Below, piece by piece: positions 8,526-17,053 of a stretch of DNA of 64,000 nucleotides; positions within the stretch are counted from its first letter, which is position 1; each line of letters begins with the position of its first letter. Source of the stretch: Variovorax paradoxus. Lineage in GTDB: Bacteria; Pseudomonadota; Gammaproteobacteria; Burkholderiales; Burkholderiaceae_C. The position numbers and the translations under genes were made by a program. Under the pieces are notes generated by a model. It saw nothing but the letters and a program-made list of their open reading frames with translations. It did not search any database and was not told the DNA's origin. Where the stretch lies: NCBI RefSeq assembly GCF_024734665.1, contig NZ_CP102931.1:866001-930000 (forward strand), in the 5' to 3' direction.

Positions 8526-8539
8526 TTCGATGCCCGATA

Positions 8540-8809
8540 CTAGGGTGAATCGACATTCAAACGGGGCCGCGTTGGCCCGCTTTGCACCCGGATGCGCGAA
8601 GGGCGGCGCAGGCCAGAGTCATCTCTGGCCAAGCCGCCCGACAAAGCAGGCGGGTGCAAAGCGGGCCAACCCGAAGGGAAGGACGAATGCCGGGCGCAGT
8701 GCGGCGTTGCGGCTCGCTTGCGTAGCTAAGCTACGCGGCGCTCACCGCGCCTTGCACTGCACCCGGCATTCGTCCTTCGCGGCCCCGTTTGAATGTCGAT
8801 TCACCCTAG
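8540..8809. repeat. Branched (three-way) inverted-repeat element, possible MITE
   Basis: The ends are a perfect 32-bp inverted repeat (8540-8571 with 8778-8809). The interior holds two further long hairpins. Arm A pairs 8571-8590 with 8651-8670 (20 bp, perfect) and encloses GGGCGGC/GCCGCCC and an 8-bp stem GGCCAGAG/CTCTGGCC with a TCAT loop. Arm B pairs 8678-8694 with 8762-8778 (17 bp, perfect), then 8696-8702 with 8754-8760, and ends in GCGTAGC/GCTACGC with a TAA loop. Almost the whole element can therefore fold into a Y shape. The outermost bases on both sides are CTAG, which fits the YTAR target of IS5-group transposases, but because CTAG is self-complementary a true target duplication cannot be proven. 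It contains no credible gene and looks like a mobile non-autonomous repeat. Confidence 0.85.
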
Positions 8810-8835
8810 GGCTTGTGGACCAGAGGAACCAGAAC

Positions 8836-9624
8836 ATGCGAAAGACCGCCGGCGCCGAGGCCCGGGCCTTGCGCCTTGCAAAGATGCAGGAGCTCGTCGA
8901 GGCCGGCGGACCGTTGCCGATCAAGCAGGCCGCCCAGCGGCTGGACGTGACGGAAATGACGATCCGCCGCGACCTGTCGGCCGCCGACTCGCCGCTTACC
9001 GCCCTCGGTGGCTACGTGCTTGCCACAACGCTGCCGGGCGCCGACAGGTACTCGCTCGACGAGGCCAGCGACCAGCACGCGGCGCACAAGCGCGTGGCCT
9101 GCGAACGCGCCGCCACGTGGGTGCAGGCGCACGACAGCCTGTTCATCGACTGCGGCACCACCATGGTCCATTTCGCGGAGGCCTTGCCGCCCGACATGCC
9201 GCTGAGCGTGGTGTGTTACTCCACGAACATCGCGTCGATCTTGAGCCGCCGGCCGAACACGCAGTTGATGCTGCTGGGCGGGCTGTACCACGCGTCGTCG
9301 GCCACGTTCTTTTCCGACGAGGGGCTGCAATATCTCAACCGGCTGGGCGTGAACAAGGCCTTCATTTCAGCCGGCGGACTGGACCTGGAGCGGGGCGCGA
9401 GCTGCTCCAATTTTCACGAAGTGCCGGTGAAGCAGGCGGCGATCCGCAGTGCGTCGCAGAGCTTCCTGATCGTGGATGAAAGCAAGCTCAACCGCCTGCG
9501 GCCCGCGTTCTTCAGTCCGCTCGATGCGTTTGCGCGCATCGTGGTGGGCGGGGCGCCCGTGCCGGGTCTGCGCAAGCAGTTCAAGGATTTGCCGATCGAG
9601 TTTGCGCGGCCCACAACCGCTTGA
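8836..9624 (+). CDS. DeoR-family transcriptional regulator
   Basis: A 262-residue DeoR-family repressor with an N-terminal helix-turn-helix (about 15-45, containing KQAAQRLDVTEMTIRRDLS) and a C-terminal sugar-phosphate-sensing domain with the family patterns DSLFIDCGTTMVHFA and LNRLGVNKAFISAGGLD. The ATG at 8836 has GAGGAAC upstream and gives a normal N-terminus. A longer in-frame reading from 8530 runs through the inverted-repeat element and is not believable. It is divergent from deoC and probably represses the deoC-ALDH unit and itself at 8475-8525, with a phosphorylated (deoxy)ribose as the likely inducer. The repeat element lies between the operators and this gene. Confidence 0.9.
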   Translation: MRKTAGAEARALRLAKMQELVEAGGPLPIKQAAQRLDVTEMTIRRDLSAADSPLTALGGYVLATTLPGADRYSLDEASDQHAAHKRVACERAATWVQAHDSLFIDCGTTMVHFAEALPPDMPLSVVCYSTNIASILSRRPNTQLMLLGGLYHASSATFFSDEGLQYLNRLGVNKAFISAGGLDLERGASCSNFHEVPVKQAAIRSASQSFLIVDESKLNRLRPAFFSPLDAFARIVVGGAPVPGLRKQFKDLPIEFARPTTA

Positions 9625-9664
9625 ATCAAGACGCGCCCGCAGTCGGCCGCAACGCAAAAGGCGG

Positions 9665-10762
9665 CTACAGCCTGAAAGCCTTCGCCATCTCCACCGCCGC
9701 CTGCTTGTCGAAGGCATTGATCTCGTCGATCAGCTCGTTGGTGAACAGCCGGTTCGGATCGCCCAGCTCCTCGGCCAGTTTGGGGTTCTTGCTGCTCTCT
9801 GCGGTCATCTCGATGTTGGCCTTCCACTCGGCCAGCGACGACGCGCCGATGCGCTGGTCGGGATCGTCCGGCCGGCGCATCCAGCTGTTCTTGCGGTCCT
9901 TCAGGACGAACGCCAGTTCCTTGCGCACCTCTTCCTCGCTGCGGCCCTTGGGCCGGCTTTCGGGGTACACGGCCCAGTGCAGATCGATGCCGACATCGAG
10001 GTTGTTGTGCGCAAAGATCGTTGACTTCGCGATGCCGCGGAACAGCGCCACCAGCGCCTTGCGCTCCTCCTTCAGCAGCTTGCGCGGCACGCAGATCCAG
10101 CCGGACCCCACCTGGGCGAACTTCGGCGTGATCGGTACGTAGCGCAGCTTCGTGCCCATCAGCTCGATGCGCGCCGCGGCGGTGTCGAAGCTCACCACCA
10201 CGTCGACGCGATCGTTGTCTATCGCAGCGCCGGCCGGCGCACCGTCGCCGATGGCGATGTATTCGCACTTGTCGTCCTTCAGGCCCAGTTCGGCGAGCAT
10301 GGTCTTGGTGACCACGATGCCGCTGTCGCCCTGGCTGCGCACGCCGATGCGCTTGCCCGCCAGGTCTGCCGCCGACTTGATCGGGCTGCCCGGCTTCACC
10401 ACGATCACGTTGGCATTGCGCGGCAGCCACTTGTACACGCTCACCAGGTCCAGCGTCGGGTCCTTGGCCATCGCCGGCAGCAGGATGCCGGGCACGGCGG
10501 GCCCGAAATCCACGTGGCCGCCGCGCAGGCTTTGCAGCGCCTGCGTCATGTTCGACATGTTGACGTACTCCACGTCCACGCCGCCGGGCTTGTAGAAGTT
10601 CAGCTTCGGATGCTGGCCCGCAGTCACGAAGCACTGCTGCGGGTCGTTGACCGCCGCGGTGTTCGCCACCTTCATCACGCGCAGGTTCTGCGCCAGTGCC
10701 GGCAGCCCGCCGGCGAGTCCGAGGGCACCCAGCCCCAGGCCGAAATCACGTCGCGTCAACAT
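9665..10762 (-). CDS. Substrate-binding protein of a nitrate/sulfonate/taurine-type ABC importer
   Basis: A 365-residue binding protein of the SsuA/TauA/NMT1-like class. The start at 10762 yields a twin-arginine-type leader (MLTRRDFGLGLGALGL..., cleavage near PALAQ) followed by the two-lobed fold, with SIYKW-like and DLAGKRIGVRSQGDSG regions. It is the last gene of the operon that begins at 15896 and sits 87 bp beyond its permease gene. The ligand is probably the aromatic or heterocyclic compound handled by the neighbouring monooxygenase, which is inference from context. This family transports many ligands besides sulfonates. Confidence 0.88.
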   Translation of the reverse strand: MLTRRDFGLGLGALGLAGGLPALAQNLRVMKVANTAAVNDPQQCFVTAGQHPKLNFYKPGGVDVEYVNMSNMTQALQSLRGGHVDFGPAVPGILLPAMAKDPTLDLVSVYKWLPRNANVIVVKPGSPIKSAADLAGKRIGVRSQGDSGIVVTKTMLAELGLKDDKCEYIAIGDGAPAGAAIDNDRVDVVVSFDTAAARIELMGTKLRYVPITPKFAQVGSGWICVPRKLLKEERKALVALFRGIAKSTIFAHNNLDVGIDLHWAVYPESRPKGRSEEEVRKELAFVLKDRKNSWMRRPDDPDQRIGASSLAEWKANIEMTAESSKNPKLAEELGDPNRLFTNELIDEINAFDKQAAVEMAKAFRL

Positions 10763-10849
10763 GGTCCACTCCTTGCCGGCACGGGGCCGGCCACGTTGGA
10801 AGAAAACAGTCGTTCGTGCGGCTGGAGGCGCCCGCCGCACAAGGGCGAG

Positions 10850-11737
10850 TCAAACGTTCACGGTGCGCTGCGAGGTGTCGGCAGGCATCCAGTGCAGCAC
10901 CCGCCGCTGCACGCGGCGCAGCAGTCCTGTCAGCAGGATGCCGATGACCGAGAGCACGACGCATACCGCGAAGCTGCCGCCGGTGTCGGCCTGCGCCTCC
11001 ATCTGCAGGATCAGCACGCCCAGGCCGGCCTGGGCGCCGACGAACTCACCCACCACCGCGCCCACCACGCTGAAGGCGGCAGCCATGTTCAGGCCGGCGA
11101 AGATGTAGGGCAGGGCACTCGGGAACTTGGCCTTGCGGAAGATCTGCCAGCGCGTGGCAGACAACGACCGCAGCAGGTCGATGCGGTCCGGATCTACTGC
11201 CTTGAAGCCCGCGATGCCGGTCACAAGCACCGGGAAGAAGGTGAGCAGGCAGATGATCACCACCTTGGAGCTGATCCCGAAGCCGAGCCAGACCACGATG
11301 ATCGGGGCCACCGCCACCTTGGGCACGCTCTGCAGCGCGGCCACGTAGGGTTCCAGCAGCGCCTCCAGCTTCGGCATCTGCGAGACCACGATGCCGATCG
11401 CCAGGCCGATGCCGCTGCCGATGAAAAAACCCAGCAGGATCTCGGCGAGGGTCACGCCGCCGTGGTACCAGAAGCCGTCTTTCGCCATCGGCCCGGTGGC
11501 GAAGCCACGCCAGAGCGCGACTGCGATGTCGCTGACCGGCGGAACCAGGTGCCTGGGCAACTTGAACACCCGCACGGCCGCTTCCCACGAGCCGAGCAGC
11601 GTGATCAGCAGCAGGATGGATTGCACGCGCGTGGAGGCCAGCGGGTTGGCGCGGCGCGGGCGCGGCGTCTTCTTGGGCGGGGCGGCAACGGCGTCGGGCT
11701 GCGCGGTGGAATCGGAGGTCAACGTGGCGGTCGTCAT
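10850..11737 (-). CDS. ABC transporter permease, SsuC/TauC type
   Basis: A 295-residue inner-membrane permease with a charged, proline-rich cytoplasmic N-terminus (about 1-38) and about six hydrophobic helices. The cytoplasmic coupling loop is in the region FPSALPYIFAGLNMAAAFSVV, which matches the family EAA-type loop. It starts 12 bp after the ATPase reading frame and precedes the binding protein. Together with these it would form an SsuABC-like importer, provided the ATPase with its internal stop codon is still made or is supplied from elsewhere. Confidence 0.9.
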   Translation of the reverse strand: MTTATLTSDSTAQPDAVAAPPKKTPRPRRANPLASTRVQSILLLITLLGSWEAAVRVFKLPRHLVPPVSDIAVALWRGFATGPMAKDGFWYHGGVTLAEILLGFFIGSGIGLAIGIVVSQMPKLEALLEPYVAALQSVPKVAVAPIIVVWLGFGISSKVVIICLLTFFPVLVTGIAGFKAVDPDRIDLLRSLSATRWQIFRKAKFPSALPYIFAGLNMAAAFSVVGAVVGEFVGAQAGLGVLILQMEAQADTGGSFAVCVVLSVIGILLTGLLRRVQRRVLHWMPADTSQRTVNV

Positions 11738-11749
11738 GGCAGCGTCCTT

Positions 11750-12526
11750 TCAGTCGAATGAAGCGGCGTGCGAGAAGCGCTCGCGGATGGAGGCGGAAGC
11801 CGACGCGAAGGCCGGATGCGACATCGCCTCCATCGTTCGCGGCCGCGGCAGGTCGATGGGCAGCACGCGCTCCAGCGTGCCCGGGCGAGGCGACATCACG
11901 AACACCTTGTCGCCCAGGAACACGGCCTCGGGAATGGAGTGCGTGATCAGCACGACGGTCTTGCCGCTCTCCATCCAGATGCGCTGCAGCTCGAGGTTCA
12001 TGCGCTCGCGCGTCATCGCGTCCAGTGCGCCGAAGGGCTCGTCCATCAACAGGATCTTTGGGTCGTGCAGCAGCGCACGCGCTATCGAGGCGCGCTGCTG
12101 CATGCCGCCGCTCAACTGGCGCGGCAGCTTGTGCTCGAAGCCGTCGAGGCGAACCATGTGCAGCAGCTGCATGGCGCGCTCGCGCGCCTTCTTCGTGTCC
12201 AGCCCGATCACCTCGGCCGGCAGCATCACGTTCTCCAGCACCGTGCGCCAGGGCAGCAGGATCGAGCTCTGAAACACCACGCCCACGTCGCGCCGCGTGC
12301 CCTGGATCGGCTGGCCGTCGAGCATCACGCTGCCGACCTGGTAGTCGAGCAGCCCGGCCAGGATGCGCAGCAGCGTGCTCTTGCCGCAGCCGCTGGGGCC
12401 GACGATGGTGACGAAGCTGCCCTGCTGGATGCTGCAGTCGATCTGCTAGAGCGCGAGCACGCCTTCGCTGCCTGCGCCGAAGTGCTTGGACAGCCCCTCG
12501 ATCCGGATGTAGTCGGTGCTGTTCAT
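11750..12526 (-). pseudogene. ABC transporter ATPase (SsuB/TauB type) with in-frame amber codon
   Basis: The frame from the ATG at 12526 encodes 258 codons with every ATPase motif: GPSGCGKST (Walker A), the signature LSGGMQQRASIARAL, LLMDEPFGALD (Walker B) and ITHSIPEA (H-loop). Codon 27 (12448-12446) is TAG, however, placed between VLAL and QIDCSI, where relatives usually have Gln, Glu or Lys. One base change from CAG or GAG would create it. The next ATG in frame (12328) lies after Walker A, so internal initiation could not give an active ATPase. The ATG overlaps the upstream hydrolase stop (ATGA), which shows the start is right. It is either a recent nonsense mutation, a readthrough site or a sequencing error; the rest of the frame has not decayed. 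Confidence 0.8.
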
Positions 12527-13314
12527 GCCTTGGCTCCTTCAGGCTTCAGGAAGCGGATGAGGTGATGGGCAAGAACCTCCGGTGCCTGCATGGCTGCCAC
12601 ATGGCCGATGGCCGGCAGCAGCACGGCATCTGCTCCATGGATGCGGCCGGCCATGGCCAGCGTGACCGCAGCCGGCACCACGCGGTCGAGTTCGCCGGCC
12701 AGCACCAGGGTGGGTGACACGATGTCCGCCACGCCGTTCTCCAGGGCCGTTGCCACGGTGGCCGTTCGCCGCCGGGAGCGCGCCGACTCCGGCCGGGCAT
12801 TCGCGAACACGCGCCGCAGTTCGGGCCGCTGCTGCAGATAGGCCTCGGGAAAGAACCAGGTCGCCAATTCGTCGGCCGTGCCGGGCAGTCCGTTGCGCAG
12901 TTCGGCCAGGCGGCGCGCCTCCGGGCACAGCTCTTCATACGGCCGTGGCAGCGGCCAGGTGCTGGCCAGCACCAGGTGGTCGATAGCCCGCGGATACAGC
13001 AGTGCCAGGGCCTGCGCCACCCTGCCGCCGAACGACGACCCGAACACGTGCGCACGCTTGAGCCCGAGCGCCTTGATGAACTGGTGTGCGTCGCCGGCCA
13101 GGTCCGCCAGCGTCGCCGTGCGCTCGGGCCCTTCGGTGTCGCCGCAATCGCGCTGGTCGTACGAGATCACGGTGAAGTGCTTCAACAGGTGCGGCACCAG
13201 CGCGGCGAACATTCCGCGCGTTGCTTCCGCGCCGTGCATCAGCACCAGCGCAGGGCCCTGTCCTTCGCGTTCGAAGGCGACACGCACTTCGCCGGCCTGC
13301 ACGAAGTCGGTCAT
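12523..13314 (-). CDS. Alpha/beta hydrolase (meta-cleavage-product hydrolase-like)
   Basis: A 263-residue alpha/beta hydrolase. The nucleophile is S94 in GSSFGG, the acid D210 in GELDRVVP and the base H238 in IGHVAAM, with LMHGAE (25-30) forming the oxyanion region. The ATG at 13314 overlaps the stop of the VOC gene by 4 bp, which fixes the start. In this operon it follows a flavin monooxygenase and a VOC protein. A role in C-C or ester bond hydrolysis of a ring-opened intermediate (MhpC/BphD-like) is therefore plausible, but the exact reaction is not known. Confidence 0.88.
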   Translation of the reverse strand: MTDFVQAGEVRVAFEREGQGPALVLMHGAEATRGMFAALVPHLLKHFTVISYDQRDCGDTEGPERTATLADLAGDAHQFIKALGLKRAHVFGSSFGGRVAQALALLYPRAIDHLVLASTWPLPRPYEELCPEARRLAELRNGLPGTADELATWFFPEAYLQQRPELRRVFANARPESARSRRRTATVATALENGVADIVSPTLVLAGELDRVVPAAVTLAMAGRIHGADAVLLPAIGHVAAMQAPEVLAHHLIRFLKPEGAKA

Positions 13315-13718
13315 GCCGCACCGCCTTCTTCTTGATCCAGCCAGAAGGTCATCTCGATCTTCAGCCCGCGCGGGTCGTTCAGGAACAGCTGGTGAATGTC
13401 CCAACCGGGAATCGGCGCCTCGGTGTACGGCACCCCCAGCGCACCGAGGTGCTCGCGCATTTCCTTCAGTCCGCGCGACCGGAACGAGATGTGGTCGACG
13501 TGGCCCGTCACCGGCTGCCTCGCTGCGTCAGGCGTCGCAAGGTGCGCATACAGGTGAACGATCGGCTGGCCCTCCGCATAGAGCCAGGCCCCGGGCGCGG
13601 GGATATCCGGCCGCGCCCCGACCTGCAGGCGCATCACGCGTGTGTAGAAGTCGATCAGCGGCGGCAGCTCGTCCGGCGTGCAGCGGATCGTGTAGTGGTG
13701 CAGTGCGGTGACGGGCAT
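13311..13718 (-). CDS. VOC-family (glyoxalase/extradiol dioxygenase fold) protein
   Basis: A 135-residue single-module vicinal-oxygen-chelate protein. Residues H8 (HHYTI), H76 (GHVDHISF) and E122 (KIEMTF) sit where the two-His-one-Glu metal site of this superfamily is expected, so it is probably a metalloenzyme such as a small dioxygenase, lyase or isomerase. The start at 13718 follows the monooxygenase stop by 4 bp, and its own stop overlaps the hydrolase ATG. Translation of the three genes is thus coupled. An extradiol-type ring cleavage between hydroxylation and hydrolysis would fit, though many VOC proteins of this length do other chemistry. Confidence 0.85.
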   Translation of the reverse strand: MPVTALHHYTIRCTPDELPPLIDFYTRVMRLQVGARPDIPAPGAWLYAEGQPIVHLYAHLATPDAARQPVTGHVDHISFRSRGLKEMREHLGALGVPYTEAPIPGWDIHQLFLNDPRGLKIEMTFWLDQEEGGAA

Positions 13719-13722
13719 GGCA

Positions 13723-15324
13723 TCAGTCCAGCAGCCTGGCGAGAACGGCGGACAGTTCGGCGGTCGGGTCCGACGGCGTCCACGGCATGCGGAATGCCAC
13801 GTGCCCGTCCGGCCGCACCAGCACCGCGCCGCGCAGGCCGAGCAGCAGCCCGTCCTTCTCGTGGGCGTCGTCCAGCTGGTGTGCCTGCACCAGGCGCCCG
13901 CTCTTGCCGGAAACGGCGCGCGCCGCTTCCATCCACCCGTCTGCCTTGGGCCCTGCGACCAGCACGAACTCCCGGTCGAACCAGTCGAGCGTGGTGTGGC
14001 GCCGTGCCAGGTCCAGCCACAGGTGCGGAAAGCGCGCACCCGGCCGGTCGGTGGGTTCGTACCAGCGCGGGCGCATCACATGCCTGCCCGTGCCGTCGGG
14101 AACGACCGCGCCGTCTTCGTAGCAGAAGCCCAGCGACTGCCCGATGCTGTGGATGTGGTTGTCGCTGTCGCGAATCCAGAAGTCGATGCGGTCCTTGTTG
14201 CCCGAGCGCAGCGCCTCGTCGCACTGGGTGAAGCGCGTCGCGTTGTGCAGGCTGAAGTCGGCATTCGATTCAGCGACGGGGCGGCGCTCCTGCTCATAGC
14301 TGTCCAGCAGGCGCGGGCTGGCGCGCCCCGTGAGCACGAACGCCAGCTTCCACGCGAGGTTGTGCGCGTCCTGGATGCCGGAGTTCATGCCGTAGCCGCC
14401 GTTGGGCGGAAAGCGGTGCGCCGAGTCGCCCACCAGCAGCACGCGGCCTTTGCGGAAGCTCGCGGCCACTTGGCGGCTCATGCGCCACACCGATCTGTTG
14501 ATGACCTTCACATCGAGGTTGGGTACGCCGGAGACCGTGCGGGCGAGGCGCACGACTTCTTCATCGCTGCGCTCGCCGATGCGTTCGTCCACCTCGCGGC
14601 CCACGGGCAATAGATTGAGCCAGCGGTCCTTGCCGTTCGTGTTGAGCACGGTGGTGATGGGGTAGGGCGACTCCTTCGCGTAGACACGCCAGCCCGCGCA
14701 CGTTTTGGCATCGCGCACGTGGGAGAGGTCGGCCTGCCAGAACTCGTTGGCCATCACGGCGAGCGTGGCCGGCCCGCGCATCTCGATGTCGGCCTGCCGG
14801 CGCACCGAGCTGGCGGCACCGTCCGCTGCGATCAGGTATTGCGCCTGCCAGGTGAGCATCTCGCCCGTGTCCAGTTTGCGGCTGCTCACGGCGATGCCGT
14901 CGGCGCCTTCTTCGTACTGCACGAACTCATGGCCGAAGAGGAACTGCCCTAGCTTGCTCTTGCGCGCATGGTCCAGCAGTTCCACCTCGACCGTGTCCTG
15001 CGACTGGATGATCTTCCAGCACGGCGAGTGGCCCACGTTGGGCTCGGGGTTGGTGCGGCCCCACTCGTGGCCGGTCATCGATTCGCAGAACGCGAAGAAG
15101 TCCGCGCCGTCGGGCAGCGCGTGCCGCTTCATCAGCCCGTCGATGCCCCACTGCCGGAAGATCTCCATCGTGCGCGTGTACGTGCCGCGTGCCTTGGGGT
15201 GGTCGGTGGTCGTCGGGCTGCGTTCGAGCAGCACGAATTCGATGCCGAAGCGCTGCAGGAGGATGGCCATCGACAGGCCCACCGGGCCGCCTCCGACGAT
15301 CACGACAGGAATTTTTGTTGGCAT
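13723..15324 (-). CDS. FAD-dependent aromatic monooxygenase (PheA/TfdB/MhpA family)
   Basis: A 533-residue class A flavoprotein hydroxylase that would use NAD(P)H and O2 to hydroxylate an aromatic ring. It has the dinucleotide-binding GGGPVG near the N-terminus (about 11-16), the DG motif in LIAADGAASSVRRQ and the GD motif LVGDSAHRFPPNGGYGMN. A C-terminal thioredoxin-like extension follows, as in phenol hydroxylase relatives. The ATG at 15324 follows the GAF gene by 2 bp, and longer frames upstream run through that gene. It is the catalytic core of the 9.7-15.9 kb operon; the substrate is unknown. Confidence 0.93.
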   Translation of the reverse strand: MPTKIPVVIVGGGPVGLSMAILLQRFGIEFVLLERSPTTTDHPKARGTYTRTMEIFRQWGIDGLMKRHALPDGADFFAFCESMTGHEWGRTNPEPNVGHSPCWKIIQSQDTVEVELLDHARKSKLGQFLFGHEFVQYEEGADGIAVSSRKLDTGEMLTWQAQYLIAADGAASSVRRQADIEMRGPATLAVMANEFWQADLSHVRDAKTCAGWRVYAKESPYPITTVLNTNGKDRWLNLLPVGREVDERIGERSDEEVVRLARTVSGVPNLDVKVINRSVWRMSRQVAASFRKGRVLLVGDSAHRFPPNGGYGMNSGIQDAHNLAWKLAFVLTGRASPRLLDSYEQERRPVAESNADFSLHNATRFTQCDEALRSGNKDRIDFWIRDSDNHIHSIGQSLGFCYEDGAVVPDGTGRHVMRPRWYEPTDRPGARFPHLWLDLARRHTTLDWFDREFVLVAGPKADGWMEAARAVSGKSGRLVQAHQLDDAHEKDGLLLGLRGAVLVRPDGHVAFRMPWTPSDPTAELSAVLARLLD

Positions 15325-15326
15325 GG

Positions 15327-15896
15327 TCAGCTCTCCATCGGCGAAGTGAAGGACATATCGGTGAAGCGGTACGCGAGCCCGGGCGCGGCCGGCACCCAGC
15401 GCGCCGCGGCCAGTGCCAGGAGGCGGATGCCCAGCACTTCGTGCGGCTGCCATTCGGGGCGTGTGCCGAAGACATTGAACGTGGCGTAGCAGACGGTGCC
15501 CCGGAGCAGGGGAACGTTGATCACGCTCTGCAGGCCATACGGGCGCATCTGCTCGAAGTCGTCGAAATGCGGTGCCACGGCCTCCGCGCCCTCCGCCACA
15601 AACACCCGGCCCTGCACGAAGAGGCATTGCGTCCACGGCGTGAGCGTCTTGCGCTTGGTGCCGCCCGCTGGATAGCGCTCGGCCTCGGACGAATAGAAGC
15701 GGCGCAGCCGGATCTCGCCCGCCGGGTCGTGCGCGGTCGTCACGTTCTGCTGGATGCTGAAGATGCCGTCGCCTGCGATCAGGCTTCGCATGCGGTCCAC
15801 CTGGCGCAGGGCTGCATCGGCGCTGCGCGCCTCGGCGAGCAAGTCCAGCAGCTCGTTCGTGAGGGCCGTGGGCATCGATGCGGTGGCGATGGGCAT
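15327..15896 (-). CDS. GAF-domain protein, first gene of the monooxygenase operon
   Basis: A 189-residue protein consisting essentially of one GAF domain (about 15-165), with no DNA-binding, kinase or cyclase domain attached. The core pattern is LRRFYSSEAERYPAGG, then FDDFEQMRPYGLQSVINVPL near residues 115-135. Free-standing GAF proteins of this size bind small aromatic or other ligands, and some are enzyme accessories. As first gene of a hydroxylase operon it may sense, carry or modify the substrate. It is divergent from the LysR gene at 15965, and the 68 bp between them must hold both promoters. Confidence 0.85.
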   Translation of the reverse strand: MPIATASMPTALTNELLDLLAEARSADAALRQVDRMRSLIAGDGIFSIQQNVTTAHDPAGEIRLRRFYSSEAERYPAGGTKRKTLTPWTQCLFVQGRVFVAEGAEAVAPHFDDFEQMRPYGLQSVINVPLLRGTVCYATFNVFGTRPEWQPHEVLGIRLLALAAARWVPAAPGLAYRFTDMSFTSPMES

Positions 15897-15964
15897 GAAG
15901 AAAGTCTAGGCGCCGTAATTCACCGAAGTGCATTAAATTCTGATGACCCGATAACCTGGGAGTT

Positions 15965-16942
15965 ATGGCCATGCCGACCGCCCGCGACCCCGCCGCCGAC
16001 CTGCAGCACACACTGCTCTCCCGTCTGAAGCTGCGGCAGTTGTCGCTGCTGCAGGCCATCGATCGCCATCGCACGCTGGGCCGAGTGGCCGCCGAAATGC
16101 GGGTGAGCCAGCCGGCCATCACCAAGGCACTGCGCGAGGCGGAAGACATCTTCGGCAGCAAGCTCTTCGAGCGCACCAGCCGTGGCCTCGTGCCCACGCC
16201 GGCCGGAGAGGCCGTGCTGCACTACGCGCAGCGCTGGCTCGCGGAGCTGGAGGCCACCACGCGCGTGCTCACCTCACTGGAGGCGGGGCGCAGCGGCCGC
16301 CTGCGGCTGGGCCTCACGCAGCAGGTGCCGCAACAGCTGCTGTCCGCGGCACTCACCCATCTGCTGGATCGCACCCCGCGCATGGCGGTGATGACGCGCG
16401 AGGGCACGACGGACGAACTCGTCGCCGGCCTCGTTGCGCGCGAGCTCGATTGCGCGATCGGCCGCTCGTACGACGGCGATGCAACGGGGCTGGTGCAGGA
16501 GGCGATCTACCAGCAGGAGCCCTGCCTGGTGGTGGCCGCGAAGAGCGTCAAGCGGCTCTCGCGTGGGCCTCTTGACTGGGCGCGACTGGCGCAGCTCGAC
16601 TGGATCCTGCCGCCGCCGAACACGCCCATGCGCAGGACCTACAACGCGATCTTCGTGGGTGCCGGCGTGCAGCCGCCAGTGCCGATGCTGGAGACCACGT
16701 CGATCCGCAGCATGGAGATGGTGCTGCGGACCGAGCCGAACGCGATCGCCATCCTGGCGCGGGACGTGGTGGCCGACATGGAGCGCGCAGGGCACTGGGC
16801 GGCGCTGCCCTACAGGTTGAACTGGAACCTGCCGCCGGTGAGCTTCTTCACGCTGAAGGAGCTGGAAGGGCATCCGATGGTGCAGTCGCTGAGGGACGTG
16901 GTGGGCAAGACCGCGCGGGAGATGCAGCGCAGGACGGGGTGA
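15965..16942 (+). CDS. LysR-family regulator, divergent from the monooxygenase operon
   Basis: A 325-residue LysR-type regulator. The N-terminal winged helix-turn-helix lies at about 20-80 (LKLRQLSLLQAIDRHRTLGRVAAEMRVSQPA...) and the effector-binding domain at about 105-310. The start at 15965 is preceded by GGGAG at a good distance. Position and orientation are those of a classical LysR activator of the divergent operon starting at 15896. The inducer is presumably the pathway substrate or its hydroxylated product. Confidence 0.92.
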   Translation: MAMPTARDPAADLQHTLLSRLKLRQLSLLQAIDRHRTLGRVAAEMRVSQPAITKALREAEDIFGSKLFERTSRGLVPTPAGEAVLHYAQRWLAELEATTRVLTSLEAGRSGRLRLGLTQQVPQQLLSAALTHLLDRTPRMAVMTREGTTDELVAGLVARELDCAIGRSYDGDATGLVQEAIYQQEPCLVVAAKSVKRLSRGPLDWARLAQLDWILPPPNTPMRRTYNAIFVGAGVQPPVPMLETTSIRSMEMVLRTEPNAIAILARDVVADMERAGHWAALPYRLNWNLPPVSFFTLKELEGHPMVQSLRDVVGKTAREMQRRTG

Positions 16943-17053
16943 GGAAAGGAAAAGGAAAGGAGAGGCCCTGCAGACATTCGGCATCGGCGAGACAATTGCC
17001 GCGCCTTTGTCCGCCCGGCGGGCGGGCGGCAACAAATCCGAACCCTTCTGCGC

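Noticed and set aside
8540..8809. Considered a tRNA-like or riboswitch gene because of the cloverleaf-like fold
   Set aside because: There is no tRNA consensus (no T-loop or CCA-end features), and the perfect 32-bp ends fit a repeat element better than a functional RNA.
8530..8835. An N-terminal extension of the DeoR gene through the inverted-repeat element
   Set aside because: The extension would translate both arms of a palindrome. A good ribosome site and a family-typical start lie at 8836.
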